NCBI GenBank assembly: GCA_964402955.1
Contig: CAYOEZ010000122.1
Coordinates: 1-14,235, forward strand
Reading direction: 5' to 3'
DNA length: 14,235 nucleotides
Origin: CAYOEZ01 sp964402955
GTDB taxonomy: Bacteria > Chloroflexota > DTOL01 > DAOUCN01
Part shown: positions 1-6,233 of the stretch, one piece after another
Layout: each line of letters starts with the position of its first letter
How positions within the stretch are numbered: position 1 is the stretch's first letter
Notes under the pieces: model-generated
Databases searched by the model: none
Seen by the model: the letters and a program-made list of their open reading frames with translations, nothing else
What the model was told of the DNA's origin: nothing
Translations under genes and position numbers: made by a program

Positions 1-43
1 ACATGATCAGTTGTTAAGGTTCGCACCCAAAGTGCAGTATACA

Positions 44-110
44 AGGTCGGGTTTCTTACCCGCCGTGCCCGGCTCAACGAGGGATAGACGGCGGGTAAGA
101 AACCCGCCCT
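44..110. repeat. Large palindromic intergenic repeat
   Basis: Two inverted arms, 48-66 and 88-106, are perfectly complementary over 19 bp (arm core GGGTTTCTTACCCGCCGT). They extend to 44-66/88-110 with one mismatch. A 21-nt loop (67-87) separates them. As RNA or single-stranded DNA this would form a very stable hairpin. No gene product is recognisable here and no target-site duplication is obvious. It resembles the REP/MITE-like palindromes found between genes in several GC-rich bacteria. Whether it is repeated in this genome cannot be seen from one window. There is no T-run on either side, so it is not a classical terminator. Confidence 0.7.
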
Positions 111-309
111 ACGCCACTGCTTTCTGTCTGCACCCACATCGGGCGCGGCAGACACACCTGGTACGGTTAGGATGGACCCCTTCGTCAAGGTAGGCGCGCA
201 CGGCGCCTGCGGACGCATTACGGGCGAGGAGAGACTGCCGGAAGGAGTCTGGCGCTTCGTCGAGTGTGATGTTACGTGATGGTTCATGGTTGCCGGGCAG
301 GCTGTTCAT
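109..309 (-). pseudogene. Possible tyrosine recombinase N-terminal fragment
   Basis: A 66-codon reading frame whose first 40 or so residues resemble the start of the SAM-like core-binding domain of XerC/phage-type integrases. A stretch reading TLDEAPDSFRQSLLARNASA is followed by GAVRAYL, matching the family pattern of a helix, then 'RN.S..TVRAYL'. After residue 41 (about position 187) the similarity stops: the expected 'DLR.F..WL' is absent and the tail runs into a Cys/Arg-rich nonsense sequence. No catalytic domain (R, H-x-x-R, Y) is present, so it cannot be an active recombinase. It is probably a debris fragment of a mobile element or an integron-like gene. The assignment rests on one short motif and is tentative. 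Confidence 0.35.
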
Positions 310-346
310 GTTGGCGCCCAGTGTATCGCCCTACGTGCAACGCGTC

Positions 347-371
347 AACGCCCCTGGATGGGGGCGTTTTT
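347..371 (+). terminator. Plus-strand intrinsic terminator
   Basis: An 8-bp perfect stem, AACGCCCC (347-354) and GGGGCGTT (361-368), with a 6-nt loop, runs directly into TTTTT (367-371) on the plus strand. This is a textbook rho-independent terminator for transcripts going left to right. No intact plus-strand gene lies upstream, so it either belongs to a lost gene or stops transcription entering this minus-strand operon from the opposite side. On the minus strand the stem is preceded by As and not followed by Ts, so it is a poor stop for the operon itself. Confidence 0.6.
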
Positions 372-406
372 CATTCTGATAACACCGGGCGAGAACGATT
401 ATACCT

Positions 407-426
407 ATTAGGACACCTGTCCTAAT
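407..426. repeat. Perfect palindrome at isomerase breakpoint
   Basis: ATTAGGACA (407-415) and TGTCCTAAT (418-426) are perfect inverted arms around a 2-nt centre. On the minus strand the recognisable D-lyxose isomerase sequence ends at this palindrome, so it marks a rearrangement junction or the end of an inserted or excised element. Four bases beyond it on the minus strand (398-403) is a perfect TATAAT. The sequence TTAGGA, 17 nt upstream of it, is a weak -35 match, so it could also be an operator over a minus-strand promoter. Nothing recognisable is transcribed from there. Confidence 0.6.
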
Positions 427-609
427 TCCGAAATCCGCCATCTCAATGCGTTGCTCCTCGTTGGGCGTGACAGCGATCCCCGCCCGGCGGAGATACTCCA
501 GCGCCAGCTTGCGAGAGCGCTCGTATTCGCTCTTACTCACCATAGGGCCGCACGCACTATGCCTGCCCGCTCTAAAAAGCGGCAGATGCAGCGACCTGCG
601 CGGCTAGTC

Positions 610-2778
610 CTATCCGCTGGCCAGGATGCGGTCGACGATCTGCTGGCGGTAGACCGGCGACAGCGAGTGGAAGTAGGCGCTGTAGCCCGTCACACGCACC
701 ATCAGGTCGGGATACTTGGACGGATCCTTGTGCGCCTCTAGAACCTGCTCCTTCGAGACGACATTGAGGTTGATGAGCGTGCCACCTTGGATGTTGTGCG
801 TCTTGATGATGGACTCCAGAGCTTCGATGCCTCCCTGCTCTTTGAGCAAGTGGCGGTCAATGTCGAGCTGCAGGGGGGCTGAATTACCCCAGCCGGGCTG
901 CACGAGGGCTACAGCGTTGGCCTTGGCGGTCGGCGCCGCTGCGCCATCGAGCATGAAGCCAGGGTCTGGCTCAGAGCTGTGTGAGATGGAATCGCCGGCG
1001 TGGCGGCCGTTGGGCGTGGCACCCAGTTTCGCCCCGTAGTGGTGAATGCTGCCGTGTGAGAACAGCCCAGGGATGATGATCCAGCCGTTGGGCGTGGGTG
1101 TGCCGCGCACCATCTGCACGTAGCTATCAGCCAGGCGCTTGGCCCAGTAGTCGGCCCGAGAGCCGCCCGAGCCAAAGCGCGCAATGTTCTTCATCATCAG
1201 GCGTACATTCTCGGCCTTGTGCCAGTCGTTGCGCAGGTGCTCCGCCAGTTGCTCCCACGTCAGGCGCTTCTCGTTGACCACGCGCTGCTCTATCGCTGCC
1301 AGCGAATCGGCCACTGTTGCCAGCCCCAGCCCATCCACGGTCAGGAAGTAGATATCCACACCGCCCCGTGACACGTCCATGCCACGTTCGATCGGCCCGT
1401 GGCAGAAGAGATTGAGCACGATCTCAATCATGTTGTCGGCCTGGCGCGCCATGTGGATGTCAAAGCCCTCTTTCAGCACCCGCACAGAGATGCCCAGGTG
1501 GCGCATGTAGTGCTGCCAGAGTGGCTCCATGCTCCTTTCCGCCTGCGGGTCATCCAACATGTCGCGAAAGCCGTACAGAAAAGGCGCCACCAGGCACTGG
1601 CGCGTCGTGTCCTGTTTGCAATATTCGATGCCGGGGAGCGCTGTCCAGTTACAGCCCACCTTGGCCCGCATGCGCGCCAGTTGTATGGGCACGCCGTTGC
1701 GCACGAAACCTTGGTCTAGCCCCTTGGAGAGCGAAAAGCTGACGCCAGTGCCGTCCTCGATGTGCATCTCAAGCGCCCGCCGCAGCAGAACAGGATCGAG
1801 CCGGTCGTGTACACGCACCGCCAGGTTGGATGGGATGCGGATCAAATGCGCCGCCTCGAGAATCAGGAACGACATGCGGCTGCTCAGGTCGTGGCCATCG
1901 GGCGCCGGTCCGCCCAGCTGGGAGTAGTGCGTATCGTTGAAGAACAGGCTGGCCAGGTACCAAATCGCCTCTTCATCGGTCACGCGCCCGGCCTCGATAT
2001 CGGCCTCATAGAAGGGGCGCAGAAGCTCGTCCAGTTGGCCCAGCGCGCCGCCCAGGTGCCACATACGATCTATGGACTGGAACCAGACCAGGAACTGGAT
2101 GGCCTCACGCAGCGTGCGGGGCGCGCCGTCAATCAGCCACTGATTGACCTCTGCCACCGCCAGATAGTTTTCACGCAGATCAGGGTTGGTCTCTTTGGAC
2201 GCCAGATCACGCGCCATGTCGACGTGCGTTGTGATCCATTCCTGCACGCCCAGCACGAGATTCTCTTCAGCGTCGTAGAATGATGTATCGTCAGGCTTAT
2301 TGAACTCGCGGTAGTAGCGTATCTTGCGCAGCAACCCGCCCCAGCCCAGGTCGAGGCCAATCTTCATATCCGGCCCCAGGTGGTTCATGGAGCCAACGCC
2401 CGTCGACGCGAAGTTGTATTTCTCGTAGTAAGGAAGAAGATGAACTGGACGATCCTCCGGGCGCCACCCGTTCAGCTCGAGTTGCCCTGCCCAACAGCCG
2501 GCCATCGCGCTCATCGGGTGCATATAGACGGGATGGACGTTGAGCCAGCGCCGAAAGTTCTCGCCAATACACTTCGCGCCGTATGATCCGCCATTGGGGT
2601 GGTTGCTGATCGGTTCAAACGGGATAGGGTCGGGCCAGGGGATGTTGCCGTGATCATCCGTGTCGTGGTAGCCGTCACGCGCTATCTTCTTCTGGTTGAA
2701 CTCCCACTTGGTCCTGGCCAGGGCGTCGATACGTTGGCGAATGCTGATTGCTGGAGCTGCAACTGTAGTAGTGATCAT
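610..2778 (-). CDS. Glycyl radical enzyme, unusual active site
   Basis: A 722-aa member of the pyruvate formate-lyase/glycerol dehydratase superfamily, a cytoplasmic oxygen-sensitive radical enzyme. The C-terminal glycyl loop is intact: YPDLMVRVTGYSAYF at about 689-703, with Gly698 as the predicted radical site. The thiyl-radical loop is around Cys376, in KVGCNWTALPG (373-383). Aligned on the Cys and the following Pro-Gly, this corresponds to the GCVE-P-x-x-PG loop of dehydratases, C-S lyases and decarboxylases. Asn377 and Trp378 therefore replace Val and the catalytic Glu. It is not a PFL, because the Cys-Cys pair is absent. Other nearby cysteines are C387 and C395. The length is short for the family (about 780-850 aa). 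The ATG has AAGGA about 10 nt upstream (GAAGGACACAGACACATG). The activase gene lies upstream on the same strand, separated by a dead sulfatase and a small repeat element. The substrate is unknown; the neighbours suggest a carbohydrate-derived compound. Confidence 0.93.
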   Translation of the reverse strand: MITTTVAAPAISIRQRIDALARTKWEFNQKKIARDGYHDTDDHGNIPWPDPIPFEPISNHPNGGSYGAKCIGENFRRWLNVHPVYMHPMSAMAGCWAGQLELNGWRPEDRPVHLLPYYEKYNFASTGVGSMNHLGPDMKIGLDLGWGGLLRKIRYYREFNKPDDTSFYDAEENLVLGVQEWITTHVDMARDLASKETNPDLRENYLAVAEVNQWLIDGAPRTLREAIQFLVWFQSIDRMWHLGGALGQLDELLRPFYEADIEAGRVTDEEAIWYLASLFFNDTHYSQLGGPAPDGHDLSSRMSFLILEAAHLIRIPSNLAVRVHDRLDPVLLRRALEMHIEDGTGVSFSLSKGLDQGFVRNGVPIQLARMRAKVGCNWTALPGIEYCKQDTTRQCLVAPFLYGFRDMLDDPQAERSMEPLWQHYMRHLGISVRVLKEGFDIHMARQADNMIEIVLNLFCHGPIERGMDVSRGGVDIYFLTVDGLGLATVADSLAAIEQRVVNEKRLTWEQLAEHLRNDWHKAENVRLMMKNIARFGSGGSRADYWAKRLADSYVQMVRGTPTPNGWIIIPGLFSHGSIHHYGAKLGATPNGRHAGDSISHSSEPDPGFMLDGAAAPTAKANAVALVQPGWGNSAPLQLDIDRHLLKEQGGIEALESIIKTHNIQGGTLINLNVVSKEQVLEAHKDPSKYPDLMVRVTGYSAYFHSLSPVYRQQIVDRILASG

Positions 2779-2816
2779 GTGTCTGTGTCCTTCTTGCTTG
2801 CTATGTCAACGTCTGG

Positions 2817-2915
2817 TACTACAACCTCACTTAGGCCAAATGATACAACATCTTGTGTCTCAGAGCGCTGACAACATACAACAGGTGTACAAAACTGCTA
2901 AGTGCGGTTGTAGTA
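2817..2915. mobile_element. MITE-like 95-bp element flanked by TA
   Basis: Terminal inverted repeats of 16 bp lie at 2819-2834 and 2898-2913. The left end reads CTACAACCTCACTTAG and the right end is its complement with one mismatch. The 95-bp unit is flanked on both sides by TA (2817-2818 and 2914-2915), as expected for a Tc1/mariner-IS630-type target duplication. The inverted similarity continues outside the TA (whole arms 2813-2834/2898-2919, 20 of 22 matching), so the exact ends are debatable. There is no coding capacity. It sits between the sulfatase remnant and the glycyl radical enzyme, exactly after the sulfatase CSPS codons. It would place a 22-bp stem in the leader of the glycyl radical enzyme mRNA and could affect its expression. 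Confidence 0.55.
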
Positions 2916-3078
2916 CTAGGGCTGCAGGTAGGCGCTGACGCGAAGTAGCGCCGAAGACGACACCTTCGGCTGCCAAACGGTCAAGATGCGGTGTCTGGGC
3001 CAGATTTCCAGGATAGCAGCCCAGGTAGTCACCCAGGTCGTGGCAATGGAGAAGCAGGATATTCGGTTTCATACTCAT
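2915..3078 (-). pseudogene. Sulfatase remnant cut at its CSPS motif
   Basis: The frame opens with ATG immediately after the activase stop (TAGATG), a sign of translational coupling. Residues 5-42 are a classic type I sulfatase N-terminus: PNILLLHCHDLGDYLGCYP, with the metal-site Asp14, then TPHLDRLAAEGVVF. At about 2951-2952 one base is missing. Restoring it gives RYFASAPTCSPS, the start of the C-x-P/S-x-R signature whose Cys (codon 2926-2924) is converted to formylglycine. Right after the second Ser codon (2917-2915) comes the inverted-repeat element, and the remaining 400 or so residues of the usual enzyme, including the signature Arg, are gone. As it stands, the open frame ends at 2860 in nonsense sequence. 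The gene is dead through two lesions, but it shows that the operon once handled a sulfate ester. Confidence 0.85.
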
Positions 3079-3981
3079 CTACACTACGCTGTAGGCGTCA
3101 AGCCCCTTGCTTGTGAAGAGCTCGGTGAAGCGGACCAGCAGCTCCTCAGCAGGGAGCTGCAACCCCTTGGACGGATACTCGATGCCAAGGCTGTCGTACT
3201 TGCCAGCGCCAAGATGGTGGAAGGGCAATAGCTCCACGCGCTGGATACCCTTCAGCCCAGCCAGGAAGTCAGCAATCCTGCCAAGCTCACCGGCATTGTC
3301 GTTGTAGCCAGGGATAACCGGCACACGAACCCAAACTGCTGCGCTGGCAGCGGTGAGCAGCCGGATGTTCTGTACAATTCGCTCGTTGCTGACGCCAGTG
3401 CCCCGGCGGTGCGTTTCCTCATCGAAGGCCTTGATATCGACCAGGAAGAGATCGGTGTAGGGCACGAGCTCTTCGATCGTGGGCCAGGGCAGATTGGCAG
3501 CGGTATCCACCGTGGTGTGCAGACCCTGCTGCTTGCTTGCACGCAGCAGCTCAATGAGAAAATCCTTCTGCAGCGCTGGTTCGCCGCCTGAGAAGGTAAC
3601 GCCGCCGTGCGAATCCTTGTAATAATCGTGGTCGCGCTCCACCTCAGCCAGCACCTGTTCCACCGACATGGTGCGCGCCTTGATCACCAGGGCACGGGCA
3701 AAGCACGTCTCAACGCAGAGACCACAGGTTGTGCACAGATCGCGCACGAAGACGCGCTTGCCATCCGGCACGAGTTGAGCACCCTCAGGGCAGACCTCGC
3801 CGCACTGCCTGCACAGGATACACTTTTCCGGGAAGAACTGTATCTGCCGCCCGGGCAACTGTGATTCCGGGTTGTGGCACCAGAAACACTTCAGATTGCA
3901 GCCTTGCAAGAACACAGTGGTGCGGATACCGGGCCCATCGTGAATTGAGAACCGCTGAATGTCAAAAACCAACCCCTGCAT
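3079..3981 (-). CDS. Glycyl radical enzyme activating protein (radical SAM)
   Basis: A 300-aa radical S-adenosylmethionine activase that would abstract hydrogen from the partner's glycine (Gly698 of the neighbouring enzyme). The N-terminus MQGLVFDIQRFSIHDGPGIR is typical of this family. The [4Fe-4S]-SAM motif is C28-x3-C32-x2-C35 in GCNLKCFWCH. Two further ferredoxin-type cluster motifs follow: C54/C57/C60/C64 and C83/C86/C89/C93, as in activases of glycerol dehydratase-type and related enzymes but not of PFL itself. SAM-binding GGEP is at 132-135. The frame stays open upstream to 4260, overlapping the heparinase-like gene, but the ATG at 3981 has AGGAG four nt before it and starts at the conserved family N-terminus, so I chose it. 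It follows the heparinase-like gene by 58 bp, and its TAG touches the ATG of the sulfatase remnant. Confidence 0.95.
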   Translation of the reverse strand: MQGLVFDIQRFSIHDGPGIRTTVFLQGCNLKCFWCHNPESQLPGRQIQFFPEKCILCRQCGEVCPEGAQLVPDGKRVFVRDLCTTCGLCVETCFARALVIKARTMSVEQVLAEVERDHDYYKDSHGGVTFSGGEPALQKDFLIELLRASKQQGLHTTVDTAANLPWPTIEELVPYTDLFLVDIKAFDEETHRRGTGVSNERIVQNIRLLTAASAAVWVRVPVIPGYNDNAGELGRIADFLAGLKGIQRVELLPFHHLGAGKYDSLGIEYPSKGLQLPAEELLVRFTELFTSKGLDAYSVV

Positions 3982-3984
3982 GAG

Positions 3985-3990
3985 TCTCCT
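3985..3990 (-). promoter_or_regulatory. Ribosome binding site deciding activase start
   Basis: AGGAGA on the minus strand, three to four nt before the ATG at 3981. It supports the 300-aa activase instead of the 393-codon open frame that begins inside the upstream gene. Confidence 0.7.
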
Positions 3991-4039
3991 GCCTTGCTGA
4001 TTCAGTCTCGATTTTCTGCCGAACCTGGGCAACGCGCCC

Positions 4040-6196
4040 TCATGTAGCGCCTTCCCACCGGAAGCGTGCCGGCACGCCCGGCAGCGATGTACGGTTCTCC
4101 TGGAACATATCATGCAGCGGTCCTTGATAGAGCACTTTGCTGCCCTTGTCCAGGCGCGTGCCGTTAATGAATCCCGCTTGTCCCCCGCCAGAACCCTCGC
4201 GGAGGTAGACAAAGGCAGCGTCGCTGGTAATCTGGTCGTACGCCGTCTTGCCCTGCTCAAACGTGTAGCGCGGGCGAATGTCCTCTTGCAGATAGCCGCA
4301 GGTCAGGTCATTCAGCGTGCACAGCAGCCTCTCCTCTCCCTGCCAGGCCAGGCGCACGGCGAGGCCGCGCCCGGCTGGCTTTGAAGCGACAACCTGCACA
4401 GCAGCGGCGCGCTCAGCATTCATGTCAGCCATGTCGTGCGGTAGTAGAATGCTCACGAAGTTGAGCGCACTGCCTACACGGTGTTCGCCCGTCCAGGAGT
4501 TGACGATGACCTGCTCCTGTTGGAAGAAGCGGCGGTACGGGTAGACGTTGAGCGCGTTGGAGTGGCCTGGAACCTTCGGGAGCACAAGCATCAGGGCAGC
4601 GTCCTTGCGGTTCTGCCAGTCTGTGATGCGGGCAATGTGTGTCTCAAACCAGTTGTCGCCTCGCTCCAGAATATCCGTTGTCCACCACAGCGCAGCGAAC
4701 GTGCGCGGCTCTGTGTGCAGCGCGAGCGCTGTGTCTATCACAACCCAGGCCGGCAGCGTGGGCAGAAAGAAGATCGAGCGATCCCACTGCACGCCGCGCC
4801 GCTCGTCGCTAATGCGCAAGCGGCTGATCTCGGCATCGAGCAAGCGCGTCTGGTAGAGCCGCTCTGTGCGCACAGGCTTGTAATGGCCATTATCGTGCAT
4901 GTAGTCGAGTGTATCAGTCTCCGGCAGCCTGGCGCCGCGCCGCCAGATCAGGCGGTTGTGATAGAAGTCGGCGCGGTAGATGCCATCGGGAGGGCTTTCG
5001 CGGTAGCCGCTTTCGTGCAGCAGAATCGTCTGCTTGTGGATGAGTGAGACGAAGCTGCCCTCGTCGGCATGACCATGATGCATTTTCTCTGCCGAGACCG
5101 CCAGGTTGGCGCGCAGATAGTCACGATCAACGCGTCCGTAGTCGCCTTCGTCGCGGTAGTTGACGCAGGCATAGGTGGCGTCTTTGTCCCAGCCAGTGCG
5201 AAAGACCACTTTCTTGGTCACAAGATCATCCAGAGCGTCAGGCGTGCCGTAAGGCTGGCGCGGGGCAATCGTGTCGTTGCACCAGCGGTGGGCTGTGGCT
5301 AGCACCATCGCCGCGTAGATGTTTGGCTTCTCGCTCTGGCGCTCCTCCCAGATGCGCTGCGCCGTCCACTTCATGGTGGGATCATGGTAGGTGTGTGCTC
5401 CCCATTCCAGGCAGGCCATCCACTCCCAGGCGCTGTGCATCAACCAGTGGCTATCACCGAAGTCAGGCAAGATGCCCAGCGGTGTGATGAGCTGGGTCAT
5501 GGCCTTCAGGTGCAGGCGCGGCTGGATCAGGCCGGCAATCTCGCTCTTGCCGCGCGCTTCGGCATAGATGATCACGGCGCGCAGCCAGTGGGTCTGGTAG
5601 AGCATGGCATCCTCGATGCTCCAGCGCCCCCAGCTTTCTTCGGCCAATTCGTCGGCCATGCTCAGCCACTTTGCAGTGTTGGGATGGTGGGGCCATGCGT
5701 GCGCGGCGCTGGCCAGGCTGGCGGCGCGCAGCATGGCGCGGTTGTGCCCGCCCCATTCGGGGAAGAGCCAGGTCATGCGCAGGCTGTCGGCCATGATCTG
5801 GGCGAGGGCCTCATCCTCCTGCTTTGAGATGGCGGGGCGGATGCGCTCGACGGTGGGGCAGAACTGCACAGGGTCAAAGCAGTTGTCCAATGGCGGGACG
5901 CCGCCTGCATACTCAGGGTGCTGGGCGGCGGCCTCCGGCGGCATGATCTTCGTGAAATCACGATAGCGCAGCATGGTCTCGCAGGCCAGCTCGGCCAGTG
6001 TACGGTCGCCGGTCTGCTCGTAGAGGAAGGCGGCGACGACGGCATACTGCAGCGGCCACTTTGTCACCGAGTAGCCGAACAAGGCATTGTCGGGGGTGAA
6101 TTGGCTTCGCCAGCGCTTGATCTCGGGCTCCAGGTTGTCGCGCTCAGCGGCAAAAGCATTCTGTATCCAGGAAAGCATGTCTGTCCGTGTGGGCAT
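4040..6196 (-). CDS. Heparinase II/III-like polysaccharide lyase family protein
   Basis: 718 aa with no signal peptide, so it probably acts in the cytoplasm on imported oligosaccharides. The N-terminal 330 or so residues are helix-rich with many Trp and paired aromatic residues, as in the (alpha/alpha) toroid of heparinase II/III and alginate-lyase-like enzymes. The segment WGGHNRAM at 148-155 recalls the conserved Asn-His-x region of that fold. The second half starts the beta-sandwich and carries the family hallmark HHGHADEGSF at 373-382, followed by LLHESGYR. Such proteins cleave uronate-containing polysaccharides by beta-elimination, but the substrate cannot be told from sequence, and some family members are not lyases. 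A perfect AAGGAGGT lies before the ATG (AAAGGAGGTAGCCATG). It is 37 bp after the glycoside-hydrolase-like gene and 58 bp before the activase, so all three look co-transcribed. Confidence 0.75.
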   Translation of the reverse strand: MPTRTDMLSWIQNAFAAERDNLEPEIKRWRSQFTPDNALFGYSVTKWPLQYAVVAAFLYEQTGDRTLAELACETMLRYRDFTKIMPPEAAAQHPEYAGGVPPLDNCFDPVQFCPTVERIRPAISKQEDEALAQIMADSLRMTWLFPEWGGHNRAMLRAASLASAAHAWPHHPNTAKWLSMADELAEESWGRWSIEDAMLYQTHWLRAVIIYAEARGKSEIAGLIQPRLHLKAMTQLITPLGILPDFGDSHWLMHSAWEWMACLEWGAHTYHDPTMKWTAQRIWEERQSEKPNIYAAMVLATAHRWCNDTIAPRQPYGTPDALDDLVTKKVVFRTGWDKDATYACVNYRDEGDYGRVDRDYLRANLAVSAEKMHHGHADEGSFVSLIHKQTILLHESGYRESPPDGIYRADFYHNRLIWRRGARLPETDTLDYMHDNGHYKPVRTERLYQTRLLDAEISRLRISDERRGVQWDRSIFFLPTLPAWVVIDTALALHTEPRTFAALWWTTDILERGDNWFETHIARITDWQNRKDAALMLVLPKVPGHSNALNVYPYRRFFQQEQVIVNSWTGEHRVGSALNFVSILLPHDMADMNAERAAAVQVVASKPAGRGLAVRLAWQGEERLLCTLNDLTCGYLQEDIRPRYTFEQGKTAYDQITSDAAFVYLREGSGGGQAGFINGTRLDKGSKVLYQGPLHDMFQENRTSLPGVPARFRWEGAT

Positions 6197-6233
6197 GGCT
6201 ACCTCCTTTATCCTGTTGGCGCACGGGAAGAGT

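Larger units (their letters stand above)
331..543 (-). pseudogene. D-lyxose isomerase-like cupin, truncated
   Basis: The first 40 codons (543 down to about 424) resemble the N-terminus of bacterial D-lyxose ketol-isomerases of the YdaE type (PF07385, cupin fold, usually about 170-180 aa). The pattern is a helical SEYERSRKLALEYLRRAGI, then a T-P-x-E-E stretch, then the ADFG motif. After residue 40 the family's beta strands and metal-binding His/Glu residues (the 'CPEHRHP' region) are missing and the frame runs out at 331 in unrelated sequence. The break falls exactly on the edge of a perfect palindrome at 407-426. No Shine-Dalgarno sequence is visible before the ATG. It lies 66 bp after the glycyl radical enzyme gene on the same strand, so the intact gene was probably the next one in the operon, consistent with a sugar pathway. 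The protein made now would be non-functional. Confidence 0.6.

Noticed and set aside
11..193. Plus-strand frame of 60 codons at the left edge
   Set aside because: It runs through the palindromic repeat, is Arg-rich nonsense, and has no ribosome binding site.
1762..2283. Plus-strand frame of 173 codons inside the glycyl radical enzyme gene
   Set aside because: Antisense shadow of a conserved gene; no start signal or recognisable domain.
610..2778. Pyruvate formate-lyase assignment
   Set aside because: The adjacent Cys-Cys pair needed by PFL is missing and the activase has extra ferredoxin-type clusters, unlike PFL activase.
2860..2912. Continuation of the sulfatase reading frame into the repeat element
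   Set aside because: Those codons come from the inverted-repeat element and show no sulfatase similarity; the true remnant ends at the CSPS codons.
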